Source: CAIQNR01 sp031972475
GTDB lineage: Bacteria; Babelota; Babeliae; Babelales; CAIQNR01
Assembly: GCA_031972475.1 (NCBI GenBank)
Contig: DALYEP010000001.1
Span: forward strand, 682,001-746,000
DNA length: 64,000 nucleotides
Reading direction: 5' to 3'
Position 1 is the stretch's first letter. Every line of letters starts with the position of its first letter. Of the stretch, positions 8,117-16,785 are shown in pieces. Below the pieces are notes generated by a model, which was not told the DNA's origin, ran no database searches, and saw only the letters and a program-made list of their open reading frames with translations. A program made the translations under genes and the position numbers.

Positions 8117-9139
8117 TTATAATATATCAAAATCTAATGAGTTAAACTCTTCTTTTTGTGCTTTATAATGCCCAACAAATGCAATCATTCCCGCATTATC
8201 AGTACAATATTTAGGTGATGGGAAAAAGAAAGATATTCCATTTTTATCAGCTATTTTTTGCAATCTTGAACGAATATATTTATTACATGCAACACCACCA
8301 ACAAATGCTAATGATTTATATTTATTAGGTTCAAGGCTTAAAGCTTTTTCTACTTTTTGCACAAAAATATCAGCTACGCAAACTAAAAATGAACTGGCCA
8401 TTTTATGTTTAAATTCTAATGAATGATCAAGTAGTATTTTGTTTTGTAAGTCGTATGCACCTTGTTTTACAGCATCATACAAAACGGCTGTTTTAAGTCC
8501 AGAAAAGCTAAACATAAGGTCGGAAGTTTTATTGCGAGGGTATTTAAAAAAATCTTCAAAATTAACCTCGCTTGCAAGTTTTTCTATGATTGGTCCGCCG
8601 GGATAACCTAGTTGTAAAAGTTTTGCAACTTTATCAAAAGCTTCTCCTGCAGCATCATCAAGAGTGGTTCCTATGGTTGTATATTTACCATAATCTTCTA
8701 TGGAATATATGCTGGTATGTCCTCCTGATGCAGTGATGCATAAAAATGGGAAAGGTATTGGGTTTTCTATGCATGCAGAAAACGCATGCCCTTCAAGATG
8801 ATTAATTGCTATAATTTTTTTATTTAAAGACCCTGAAAGAGCTTTTGCAAAAGCAACTCCTATAAGCAGTGATCCTGGAAGTCCTGGCTTGCTGGTGACG
8901 GCAATTGCATCAATATCATTAAGAGTTATACCAGCTTTATCAAATGCTTCTTGTGTAATTTGGTTTATTTTTTTTATATGTTCGCGAGATGCAATTTCAG
9001 GAACAACTCCGCCATATTTTTTGTGCATTTCTGTTTGAGAAAATAAAGTACTTGAAAGCATGCCATTATCTGTAGTGTAAATTGCAGCAGCTACTTCATC
9101 GCATGAAGATTCAAGGCCAAGAATTGTATATTTTTTCAT
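8117..9139 (-). CDS. tsaD: tRNA N6-adenosine threonylcarbamoyltransferase TsaD
   Basis: Transfers threonylcarbamoyl to A37 of ANN-decoding tRNAs, an essential modification, with partners TsaB/TsaE not seen here. 340 residues of the Kae1/YgjD fold: GLESSCDEVAAAI at the N-terminus, GGVVPEIASREH, the metal-binding HLEGH motif near residue 110, PFLCITASGGHT, LDDAAGEAFDKVAKLL and FVGGVACNKYIR. Its ATG overlaps the stop of the upstream secreted-protein gene by 4 bp, so the two are likely translationally coupled. Secure. Confidence 0.97.
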   Translation of the reverse strand: MKKYTILGLESSCDEVAAAIYTTDNGMLSSTLFSQTEMHKKYGGVVPEIASREHIKKINQITQEAFDKAGITLNDIDAIAVTSKPGLPGSLLIGVAFAKALSGSLNKKIIAINHLEGHAFSACIENPIPFPFLCITASGGHTSIYSIEDYGKYTTIGTTLDDAAGEAFDKVAKLLQLGYPGGPIIEKLASEVNFEDFFKYPRNKTSDLMFSFSGLKTAVLYDAVKQGAYDLQNKILLDHSLEFKHKMASSFLVCVADIFVQKVEKALSLEPNKYKSLAFVGGVACNKYIRSRLQKIADKNGISFFFPSPKYCTDNAGMIAFVGHYKAQKEEFNSLDFDIL

Positions 9140-9870
9140 GATATCCGTGTTTTAAATATTTGATTTTTAGGTAATTGTAGAATAACCCATTCTTCTTTTT
9201 TATGGAATCCATCAGTGTCTAAAGATGCAAATAAAGCAATATTATGAACGTATTCAAAAAGTTCTTTTTCTACATCAAGGTATATAATTGTTGGAAGTAA
9301 GACAGAAAATCCATTACTGTTCCAATTTATTTCTTTTTTTATTCCTTTAATAAGGTCTGCATCTTCTACAATTAAAACAGCAGATGATGGTATAGTAAAT
9401 GGACCAACTCCTCTTGTTTCTTTAATATTCCAGAAGCATTCTTCTTTTGAAGATGGTGCCATTTCTCGTTTGAGCTCATAATGAATATAATTGCAGCCTA
9501 AAGGAACTTTAAGATTTTCAATAGTGTTATTTTCTGGCGTTGCTATTAAAGCTATAACAATATCAAATGTTGAAATATGAAAATCATAACAGCATGTGTA
9601 GCTAAAAAATGGCACCTGGTCATTATCATAATTTTTTAAAAGTGTGATGAGATTTCCTTGGTGATAAACACGGGGGAGAGGGCATTTAGTTAAAGGAATG
9701 TTTTTTAAGGAAGATGGGAATCTTATTGATCCTATATATGAAATTGATTTTTTAACATTTTCTTTTTTAAATGTAATTGGTATTGAAGCAGCCTTATTTT
9801 GACCTAAAATGTCTTTTGCTAAAATCATCAAAGGTATTGCAATTAAGGATAGATATTTTTCTTTAATCAT
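9136..9870 (-). CDS. Secreted protein of unknown function, coupled to tsaD
   Basis: 244 residues with an N-terminal hydrophobic segment (YLSLIAIPLMILAKDILG) that looks like a signal peptide or anchor. The rest is predicted soluble, beta-rich by appearance, with four cysteines in the first half (KCPLPR, YTCCYD, GCNYIH). I recognise no domain. The gene lies directly upstream of tsaD with an ATGA overlap. In this window such coupling between an essential gene and an exported protein of unknown role occurs repeatedly, so it need not imply a shared function. Confidence 0.7.
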   Translation of the reverse strand: MIKEKYLSLIAIPLMILAKDILGQNKAASIPITFKKENVKKSISYIGSIRFPSSLKNIPLTKCPLPRVYHQGNLITLLKNYDNDQVPFFSYTCCYDFHISTFDIVIALIATPENNTIENLKVPLGCNYIHYELKREMAPSSKEECFWNIKETRGVGPFTIPSSAVLIVEDADLIKGIKKEINWNSNGFSVLLPTIIYLDVEKELFEYVHNIALFASLDTDGFHKKEEWVILQLPKNQIFKTRIS

Positions 9871-9911
9871 GAAACATCCCTTTTTTAAAAGCTTGTTGTG
9901 TTTATTATGAT

Positions 9912-9940
9912 TTGTTAAAATATATTCTATTATCTAAATT
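9912..9940 (+). promoter_or_regulatory. Possible promoter of the DUF2062-smpB-ssrA group
   Basis: TTGTTA (9912-9917) and TAAATT (9935-9940) lie 17 bp apart in the 140-bp divergent gap between the minus-strand secreted protein and the DUF2062 gene. The hexamers are imperfect and the region is very AT-rich, so this is a weak prediction. Confidence 0.3.
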
Positions 9941-10010
9941 TTTAATATTACAAATCCGTAACTCACTTTAAGTTTTTTATAACAAAAATAAATAGTAAAT
10001 AAGGGGCAGT

Positions 10011-10472
10011 ATGTATGCACGTGCTAAAGCAGTTTTTAAAAGTTTTATAACAAAAGACGCTTCGCCTTTAAAATTAGCACTTGCAGTGAGTGTTGCTATG
10101 TATATAGCATGGTCGCCATTTTTAGGCTTTCATACGCTTATGCTTATTGCAGCAGGATGGCTTTTAAACTTAAATATTCCTTTTTTGATTGCTACTGGTT
10201 ACATCATTAATAATCCATGGACAATGATTCCTATTTATATGGGTGGCTATATTTTTGGATATTGGTTCTTGCATTCCTTTTTGGGTGTTTCCGTAGAAGG
10301 ATTAAATCCTGGTTGGATGGAATGGTTTAATCATAAAATAGTAGATTTTTTACATATTCAAGAGATATCATTTTGGGCATTTATGATAGGTGGAAATATA
10401 TTAGGTATTATTTTTGCTTTTATTGTTTATCCAATTGCGTTGCGATTTATTAAAAAAATGGTCAGGGACTAA
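10011..10472 (+). CDS. DUF2062-family membrane protein
   Basis: 153-residue membrane protein. Features of the DUF2062 family are visible: a short basic N-terminus, a membrane segment with SVAMYIAWSPFLGFHT, then LLNLNIPFLIATGYIINNPWTMIPIYMGGY with the conserved NNPWT motif, and C-terminal helices. The family's molecular role is not established. GGGGCAG precedes the ATG. The stop lies 10 bp before the smpB start, so both probably share a message. Confidence 0.85.
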   Translation: MYARAKAVFKSFITKDASPLKLALAVSVAMYIAWSPFLGFHTLMLIAAGWLLNLNIPFLIATGYIINNPWTMIPIYMGGYIFGYWFLHSFLGVSVEGLNPGWMEWFNHKIVDFLHIQEISFWAFMIGGNILGIIFAFIVYPIALRFIKKMVRD

Positions 10473-10482
10473 AGGATTTATT

Positions 10483-10938
10483 GTGAAAATAATTAGTAAA
10501 AACAAAAAAGCTTTTCATGATTATGAAATTATAGAAAAAATAGAAGTTGGCCTTGTTTTAAATGGAGATGAGGTTAAATCGCTTAGAGCGGGGCACGTTA
10601 ATATGACAGGTGCCTTTGCAACAACTCATAATGGAGAGTTTTTTATGATTAATTGTCATATTTCTCCTTATGAAAAAGCATATATAAAGACAGATGATAA
10701 TGCCAAAAGAAGTCGAAAATTATTACTTCATAAGCGAGAAATCAATCGCCTTATAGGTGATATTTCTTGTAAGGGGATAACACTGATTCCTTTATGCTTG
10801 TATTTTAATGATCGTAGCAAGATTAAGCTTGAGCTTGGTATTTGTAAGCATCGTAACGCTGCGGGTAAAAAGCAAGTTCTTAAAGAGCGTGATATTAAAC
10901 GTGAAACCTCGCGTGAAATGCGTGATTATAAATCATAG
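10483..10938 (+). CDS. smpB: SsrA-binding protein SmpB
   Basis: Binds tmRNA and delivers it to stalled ribosomes for trans-translation. 151 residues from the GTG at 10483, chosen because AAAGGA lies 6 bp upstream and the family begins at this point; the longer open frame overlaps the previous gene. Family blocks: KAFHDYEIIEKIEVGLVL, GDEVKSLRAGHVN, HISPYEKA, RKLLLHKREINRL, GKKQVLKERDIKRE. The basic C-terminal tail (KRETSREMRDYKS) that enters the decoding centre is present. Its RNA partner ssrA follows 57 bp downstream on the same strand. Secure. Confidence 0.97.
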   Translation: MKIISKNKKAFHDYEIIEKIEVGLVLNGDEVKSLRAGHVNMTGAFATTHNGEFFMINCHISPYEKAYIKTDDNAKRSRKLLLHKREINRLIGDISCKGITLIPLCLYFNDRSKIKLELGICKHRNAAGKKQVLKERDIKRETSREMRDYKS

Positions 10939-10995
10939 TAATTGTAAATCAATCTAAATTCATTTAAACTAAAATAATTAATCTTTGAAATGTTT

Positions 10996-11373
10996 GGGGG
11001 CGCACTGGTTTCGACGTGTTATTAAAGTTTGCAGAAGCATGCCGAGCTTTTATTGAGTGCTCGTAAAACAAACAGTAAAAACATAAATGCAAACAATGTA
11101 TTTGCAAACCAAGCGGTTGCCGCTGCTTAACTTTAATAGTTAAACAGTCTTGTCTGATTAAACATGCTCATATGTTGAAAAAGACTCGTATAATAAAAAA
11201 AATGAGACTGCTGTAGTAGGTTATACCCGTTTGTAGTGCAGCAGGATACCAACGTGTCTTAAAGTATCTTCCCGTTTTCCAGGTAATATTTTAAGAATTT
11301 TTGGAAACTAAGCATGTAGCGTCTGTTTTCGGTAATTTTACGGACATGGGTTCGATTCCCATCGCCTCCACCA
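10996..11373 (+). ncRNA. ssrA: tmRNA (transfer-messenger RNA)
   Basis: One-piece tmRNA of about 378 nt. The 5' end GGGGGCG pairs with CGCCTCC at the 3' end to form a 7-bp acceptor stem, followed by A and an encoded CCA. The 5' element CGCACTGGTTTCGACG and the T arm GGGTTCGATTCCC are typical. The tag frame starts at GCA 11089 and ends at TAA 11128, giving ANNVFANQAVAAA with the usual hydrophobic/Ala proteolysis ending. It lies just after smpB. The final 83 nt are overlapped by a minus-strand coding frame. Secure. Confidence 0.97.
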
Positions 11374-12214
11374 TTCCCATATGTTCCATTAAAACATTTT
11401 TATCTAAGTAAAAATTTAATTTGTAGTCAGAGTGCTCTGCACAAATATCACGTAATATAGTGTCAAATTTTTTATCAAAAAAATTCATATAAATTCTTAT
11501 AATTTTTTTAAAATTTTCTGATAAATTGATTTTTTCATACATTTTTCTTTCTGGATAATACTTATAATGTTGTAAATAAATATCGCAACCAGAAGTAGTT
11601 ATCACTATTTGCTTTAAAAAAAATTCTTGGTCTATGAGTCTTTTATTAGAATGTTTTTCATACGCTAATAAAGATTTTTCTAGCTGCATTATATCACAAA
11701 AAAAACTTGCAAAGTCATCATCTATAGAGCTTTCGTTTATTAAATTATCATCATAATCATCATCTACATTAGCTGGCGAGTTTAATCTTAGAAGTTCTTT
11801 TTCGCTAAATAATTCTGGATAAGGGCACTCTTCCTCTTCGCTTAATTCTAAATATTCACCTGCAAGATTAAATCTCTCTTCAAAATTAAAATCTGTATCA
11901 TTTATAGTTGAAGGTTTAAAAAACTTACTCATTTTAATTGCTAATTCTTTAATAAGAGATTCTCTATCGGGGGTGCTTTTGGTTATTTCTTTTTTTAGTA
12001 ATTGGCTGAAAATTGTATTTCTTGAAGAAGATTTGGATCTTATTGCTTGAGTTATAAGATCTCCAAGAAATTCTTCTCTTAATGATAATGATTGGTTTAT
12101 TTCTTGAAATTCTAATTCGGGGTTTTGATCAAGGCAAAGGCGTTTTGGTTCAAAAGAAGATTCTTGTGCAAAACAATTATGTAATGCTAATAAAAATATT
12201 AATCTATAAAACAT
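11291..12214 (-). CDS. Secreted protein of unknown function; C-terminus antisense to ssrA
   Basis: 307 residues with signal peptide MFYRLIFLLALHNCFAQ; the mature part is acidic and largely helical by appearance, with no recognised domain. The last 27 codons (from about MVEAMGIEPMSV to the stop) are read from the antisense strand of the tmRNA 3' domain. This suggests that the original stop was lost or lay further upstream and the frame now runs into ssrA. The part before 11374 is therefore the likely ancestral protein. Composition resembles other secreted proteins in the window. Confidence 0.65.
   Translation of the reverse strand: MFYRLIFLLALHNCFAQESSFEPKRLCLDQNPELEFQEINQSLSLREEFLGDLITQAIRSKSSSRNTIFSQLLKKEITKSTPDRESLIKELAIKMSKFFKPSTINDTDFNFEERFNLAGEYLELSEEEECPYPELFSEKELLRLNSPANVDDDYDDNLINESSIDDDFASFFCDIMQLEKSLLAYEKHSNKRLIDQEFFLKQIVITTSGCDIYLQHYKYYPERKMYEKINLSENFKKIIRIYMNFFDKKFDTILRDICAEHSDYKLNFYLDKNVLMEHMGMVEAMGIEPMSVKLPKTDATCLVSKNS
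11381..11401 (+). terminator. Weak hairpin after ssrA
   Basis: ATGTT (11381-11385) can pair with AACAT (11393-11397) around a 7-nt loop and is followed by TTTT. This would be a weak Rho-independent terminator for tmRNA. It lies inside the minus-strand secreted-protein gene, so it may be coincidental. Confidence 0.3.
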
Positions 12215-12422
12215 TTTTTATTTTTTTAAAGTTTAATTGTTATATTAATAATATTAGTAAATTTAAACGACGTATTTTTTATGTAAAGATTTATATAAAA
12301 ATAATTTCTATAAAGATCTATTAATTAAAATTAACAAATAAATCCTGGATTTAGGAGATGCTTTTATTGTATTTTATAATCTTCAGATATGAATTATTAT
12401 CGATAGAAAGTTTAGGGGAGTT

Positions 12423-15104
12423 ATGAATTACAATAATCAGTCAATTTCAGATTTAGAAAAAAAATTTAAAACTTCAGCAACTCGTGGACTTACTCAAGAA
12501 CAAGCAGAAGAGTCATTAAAAATATATGGTAAAAATATACTGAGTAAAAAGAAATCTATCTCTATTCCTCATATTATTCTTCAGCAATTTATAAATCCAC
12601 TTGTTTATATATTACTTGTTAGTTCTGCTGTTATTTCTATAACGGGCACTTATATTGATGCATGTATAGTGCTTTTTATTGTTTTGCTTAATTGTACTAT
12701 TGGGGCAATACAAGAACTTAGACTTGCTTATATTATAGGCCATTTAAATACATTGCAAAAGCGAGATTATATTGTTATTCGCGATGGAAAAAAAGTTATT
12801 ATCCCTGAAGACTCTATTGTTCCTGGAGATATTGTTAGTTTGCAGGATGGCCAAAAAGTTCCAGCAGATGGTCGCCTAGTAACAGCATTTGACCTTGTAG
12901 TTGATGAAAGTATGTTAACTGGGGAAAGTAAGCCTGTTAATAAAGTTGCGGAAATACTTAATGAATATGTTTCAGAAAGGCTTGATGCTCAACATGCAAT
13001 GTTATTTTCTGGGACTTCTTTAATTAGTGGCTATGGAGAAATACTTGTTGTTGCTATTGGTAAGTCTACTGAAAGTGGAAAAATTCAAGCGTATATTCCA
13101 GAAATTGTGACCGATCTTCCTTTGCAAAAAGATTTAACTCGATTAATTAGAGTTGTTCTTATAACTATAATAATAATTTGTACGACGCTTTTAATTTTAG
13201 GATTACTTGATGGAAAACCATTTGGCGAATTATTTGCTGCTCTTCTTGCTCTTTTTATGTGCGCAGTTCCTCAAGGTCTTCCTGTTATCATGACACTTAT
13301 TTTGGCTGTTGGTTCTTATCGCCTTGCAAAACACCATATTTTGGCAAAACGATTACATGCTGTTGAAGCTTTAGGAAGGGCAGATGTTTTAGTTGTTGAT
13401 AAAACAGGAACTTTAACAGGTAATCAATTGATGGTTAGTTCAATTGTAGCAGATGATAGGGTTTATACCCTTACAGGTTCTGGCTATGATCCAAAAGGTT
13501 CAATTTTGCTTAATAATGAAGTTGTGTTTTATGGTCATAAAGATTCATCTTTTGAAAAAATGTTAGAAGGTTCGTATTTGCTTAATAGATCACAAGTAAC
13601 ATTCAATCAAGAAGCACAAAGATTTGTTGTTAAAGGCAATCCTAATGAGGCTGCTCTTGGTATATGTGCAAAAAAAGCTGGCATTCCTGATGGAAGCTTA
13701 GAAGAAAGGTTTTTGCTTGTTTACGAGATACCTTTTCATGCAGATACGCAATTTCATGCATGTTTTTATAAAGATATGCAGCTTAATAAATTAGTAGTCT
13801 ATACAACAGGCTCATTTGAAGGTTTTTATAAACAGGATATTAACTCAGAAAAGTTTTCTCAGGATTTGCTTGATCAGGCTTTGGCAGAAGGTAAACGTAT
13901 TATGGCATTTGGTTATGGACAAAATGAAGTTTCATTGTTAGATGATATGCCAGAAAAGCATGATGATAGAAAGCAATTTTTTTTAAAAATATTTAAACAA
14001 TCAGTAACATCTTTAGGTTTTTTTGAAGTAGAAGATGCTCTTAGAAAAGATATTGATCTTACAGTTAAAGCTATTTCTGACGCAGGGATTCGTATTATTA
14101 TGGCAACAGGAGATCATGTTATAACAGCAGAGCATATAGCAGAATCTGCTGGTATTTTTAAATCTCAAGGAATTGCAAAAGGAGCTTTTGAGATGACTGA
14201 TGTTACTGATGGAGATTTAAAAGCTAACTTAAAGATTTGTTCAGTCTATGGTCGTTGTTTGCCTGCAGATAAACTCCGCATTATTACTTTTTTGCAAGAG
14301 CAAGGTCTTCGTGTTGCAATGGTAGGTGATGGCGTTAACGACGTTCCTTCTCTTGCAATGTCAGATTTAGGTGTTGCAATGGGTATTTCTGGAACTGATA
14401 GCGCAAAAGAAGCAGCGGATATTGTTTTATTACAAGATTCTTTTGGGTCTATACCTTATGGGATAGCAGAAGGTCGTCATATTTTTTACACATTTAAACG
14501 TGTCATTTTTTATTTTCTTACTTCAAATTTTACAGAAGTTCTTGTTATGACTGTTGCTTTTATAGGATTTCCACTTCCGCTTTTAGCATCGCATGTTTTA
14601 TGGCTTAATCTTGTAACAGATGGCTTTTTAGATGCATCGCTTTCTTTAGAAGAACCAGAAAATAACTTGTTGAATGTTTCATTTAAAAAACATATTCAAA
14701 GCCTTATTTCTTTTTCATCTATTTTGCATATTGTTTTTTTGGCAGCAATAAGTGCAAGTATAACAGGGATTGTTTTTATTTATTATTTAGATTGGCTAGG
14801 GATTGAGCGTGCTCGAACTATGTGTATGGCAACATTAACAGGATGCCAAATGATTAATGCTATTAATGCCCGATCTCTGCATAAGTCTATTTTTAAACTT
14901 CCATTATGGGGAAACAGATGGCTTTACGCTGCTTTAGCGGCTATTTTTTTGATACTTTTTTCAATTATTTATATACCAACACTGCAAATTGTTTTTAAAA
15001 CAGTAACGCTTAGCTTTTTTGATTGGATCGTTGTTTTTTTAGTTGCATTCATTTTGTTTTGTATAGAAGAAGTAAGAAAAAAAATGCTCTCATTTTTTAA
15101 TTAA
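12423..15104 (+). CDS. P-type cation-transporting ATPase (P2A, calcium-pump-like)
   Basis: 893-residue ion pump. In order: N-terminal cation-ATPase domain, M1-M2, actuator domain with TGES (166-169), M3-M4, phosphorylation site D326-KTGT, nucleotide-binding domain, hinge VGDGVND near residue 640, and M5-M10. M5 keeps SNFTE and M6 keeps NLVTDG, the calcium ligands of SERCA-type pumps. The M4 motif, however, is PQGLP (Q284) where calcium pumps have PEGLP. Substrate could be Ca2+ or another cation. GGGGAG precedes the ATG. It stands alone between two minus-strand groups. Confidence 0.92.
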   Translation: MNYNNQSISDLEKKFKTSATRGLTQEQAEESLKIYGKNILSKKKSISIPHIILQQFINPLVYILLVSSAVISITGTYIDACIVLFIVLLNCTIGAIQELRLAYIIGHLNTLQKRDYIVIRDGKKVIIPEDSIVPGDIVSLQDGQKVPADGRLVTAFDLVVDESMLTGESKPVNKVAEILNEYVSERLDAQHAMLFSGTSLISGYGEILVVAIGKSTESGKIQAYIPEIVTDLPLQKDLTRLIRVVLITIIIICTTLLILGLLDGKPFGELFAALLALFMCAVPQGLPVIMTLILAVGSYRLAKHHILAKRLHAVEALGRADVLVVDKTGTLTGNQLMVSSIVADDRVYTLTGSGYDPKGSILLNNEVVFYGHKDSSFEKMLEGSYLLNRSQVTFNQEAQRFVVKGNPNEAALGICAKKAGIPDGSLEERFLLVYEIPFHADTQFHACFYKDMQLNKLVVYTTGSFEGFYKQDINSEKFSQDLLDQALAEGKRIMAFGYGQNEVSLLDDMPEKHDDRKQFFLKIFKQSVTSLGFFEVEDALRKDIDLTVKAISDAGIRIIMATGDHVITAEHIAESAGIFKSQGIAKGAFEMTDVTDGDLKANLKICSVYGRCLPADKLRIITFLQEQGLRVAMVGDGVNDVPSLAMSDLGVAMGISGTDSAKEAADIVLLQDSFGSIPYGIAEGRHIFYTFKRVIFYFLTSNFTEVLVMTVAFIGFPLPLLASHVLWLNLVTDGFLDASLSLEEPENNLLNVSFKKHIQSLISFSSILHIVFLAAISASITGIVFIYYLDWLGIERARTMCMATLTGCQMINAINARSLHKSIFKLPLWGNRWLYAALAAIFLILFSIIYIPTLQIVFKTVTLSFFDWIVVFLVAFILFCIEEVRKKMLSFFN

Positions 15105-15145
15105 ATAAAACATGAAAGCATTTTTTAATTCTTATAAAAGAAGAA

Positions 15146-15445
15146 TTATTTCTTAAAAAGAAGATATAGAGCAAGTGATTGAGTATCTGGAGGAAATGGT
15201 TGAGCATTTCCGCTGTTAAAATTTTCAATAGGGGTTGTTCTTAACCTTTCAAATTTTTTATTTTCTTTTCTTTGCTCTTCTAGCCATTTTTTAAAATGGG
15301 ATGCTTTGCCACATATTAAAGAATGTTTTTCTATTTGTGGTTTAGTGATACGACCATTATTGATATGGTTTTGGCTGGATTCTTTTTCTGAGCAAAAAAC
15401 AAAATTTGTGTAAAAAGAAAGTAAGAGTAATAACTTTTTGAACAT
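15146..15445 (-). CDS. Small secreted protein of unknown function
   Basis: 99 residues; signal peptide MFKKLLLLLSFYTNFVFCSE followed by a polar basic region (FKKWLEEQRKENKKFERL). The N-terminal 20 residues closely resemble those of the next gene upstream (15467-16111), suggesting a duplicated signal region. Third gene of a three-gene minus-strand group with gaps of 9 and 21 bp. No domain recognised. Confidence 0.7.
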   Translation of the reverse strand: MFKKLLLLLSFYTNFVFCSEKESSQNHINNGRITKPQIEKHSLICGKASHFKKWLEEQRKENKKFERLRTTPIENFNSGNAQPFPPDTQSLALYLLFKK

Positions 15446-15466
15446 AAAGTGCCTTTAATTTTCTTA

Positions 15467-16111
15467 TTATTTTTTTGGAGATTTAAATGAAGCCAATATT
15501 CCTGCTGCAGAAGAAATATCTTCGGGGTTTTCAATAGGAGGCTTTCTTTTTACTGCAAAAGAAATTTGTATCTCTTCAGTTCTAATTTCAGACTCATCAA
15601 ACTTAGAGGAATTTCTTTTAGAGGGAGTTATTTTGAAGAATTCTTGTTGTTGAGTAAGGAAATTTTTTAATGTTTTAAATTGTGTTTCTAGTTCATTTAT
15701 TGTTTCTTCTTTATCATTCCTTCCTATTGCTAAAACAAGCCTTTCACGAATTGTTTTAAATGCTAGAAATAATGGATCTTTTAAAAGTATTGTTTTAGAG
15801 TCGTTAAAAAGCTCTTGAATTAGTTTTTTTTGCAATTCAGACGCTTCTTTAACAAGGCGTTCAGTTGGAAAAGATTCGTCTTCTTGCGCTGATTGTTTGA
15901 GTTTGTTGCAGGCATCTTGTAGTGCTTCTACTCTTAAAATTAATGCTTGTTGTTTTGGAGTTAGTTCACTAACTCTATATTCAAGCGATCCATGTGAGTT
16001 TTCATAACACAAAGAGGCAGATTCTATTGTAGGGTCATATAGAGTTAAATGTTCAGAGCAAAAAAGTGAATTTGAATAAAAAGAGAGAAAAAGTAATAGT
16101 TTTTTTAACAT
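15467..16111 (-). CDS. Secreted coiled-coil-like protein of unknown function
   Basis: 214 residues with signal peptide MLKKLLLFLSFYSNSLFCSE. The mature part between about residues 50 and 155 is helical and rich in Lys/Glu/Leu (LTPKQQALILRVEALQDACN), consistent with a coiled coil. The C-terminus is polar and basic (SFKSPKK). It lies between two other secreted-protein genes and shares its signal-peptide ending with them. Function unknown. Confidence 0.7.
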   Translation of the reverse strand: MLKKLLLFLSFYSNSLFCSEHLTLYDPTIESASLCYENSHGSLEYRVSELTPKQQALILRVEALQDACNKLKQSAQEDESFPTERLVKEASELQKKLIQELFNDSKTILLKDPLFLAFKTIRERLVLAIGRNDKEETINELETQFKTLKNFLTQQQEFFKITPSKRNSSKFDESEIRTEEIQISFAVKRKPPIENPEDISSAAGILASFKSPKK

Positions 16112-16120
16112 AAAAGATCC

Positions 16121-16597
16121 TTAATCATTTGTTTGTTTTTTAAAATTTTGAATTAATTCTTTAATTTTATCTAAATTTAATTCTGTTATTTCTTTATATC
16201 TTTTTTCATTTTCTTCTAATTGTGATAAAAGCTCAGGAGAAATGTTTTCTAAGTTTTGAATGGACCATTCTTTTTCTTTTTGCGCTCTTTCAAGCAATAG
16301 TTCATTCTGAAACAAGATGTTTGCGCTTTCTCCAAGAGCACGGGCATCTTTATTTATTTCTTTTAAATAATCTAAAAGTAAAAATACTCCATCTTTGATT
16401 GCGGCCTGTCTTAGATAAAAAAAATGGAAAGTTGCTTTTTGCCGCTCTGTTAACTTTGCTTCTGGATACATGTAGTGTTTCTGGTCCTTGCTTAAATAAT
16501 AAAATCTTTCCTCATTATTCATTCCGAGCAATACTATTCTTTCATTGCAAAATAAATTTATACAGGAAAGAAATAATAAAAATAATATTTTTTTCAC
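16121..16597 (-). CDS. Secreted helical protein of unknown function
   Basis: 158 residues with signal peptide MKKILFLLFLSCINLFCNE and a mature part dominated by charged helical sequence (LERAQKEKEWSIQNLENISP). It contains the segment LTERQKATFHF, reminiscent of LTPKQQALILR in the downstream gene, so the two may be distant paralogues. First gene of the minus-strand secreted trio. No known domain. Confidence 0.7.
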   Translation of the reverse strand: MKKILFLLFLSCINLFCNERIVLLGMNNEERFYYLSKDQKHYMYPEAKLTERQKATFHFFYLRQAAIKDGVFLLLDYLKEINKDARALGESANILFQNELLLERAQKEKEWSIQNLENISPELLSQLEENEKRYKEITELNLDKIKELIQNFKKQTND

Positions 16598-16708
16598 GAG
16601 TTCATTTTTCTTTTACAGAGATGTTTTTATGAATAATTATTACAGTTTAGAATATTTTATCAGTGATGGGTTTTATTACAATTTTTTATTAGCATAACTT
16701 ACTCTTTT

Positions 16709-16749
16709 TAAACTTTATATTTTATAAAAATATATCTAAACTTTATATT
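16709..16749 (+). repeat. 13-bp direct repeat upstream of atpD
   Basis: TAAACTTTATATT occurs at 16709-16721 and again at 16737-16749, a spacing of 28 bp, ending 36 bp before the atpD start. It could be a regulatory site or a chance match in very AT-rich sequence. Confidence 0.5.
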
Positions 16750-16785
16750 GTTTAAAAAAACGCTTTTAGAATAAAGGTTTTATTC

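Noticed and set aside
11291..11373. Mobile-element attachment site at the ssrA 3' end
   Set aside because: ssrA is a frequent integration target, but I found no duplicated 3' end copy, integrase gene or flanking element in the window.
12082..12324. 80-codon plus-strand open frame opposite the secreted-protein gene
   Set aside because: It lies mostly antisense to a gene with a clear signal peptide and reads as low-complexity Ile/Lys sequence.
12375..12380. TATAAT upstream of the P-type ATPase gene
   Set aside because: Perfect -10 sequence but no -35-like element at 16-18 bp, in DNA where TATAAT is common by composition.
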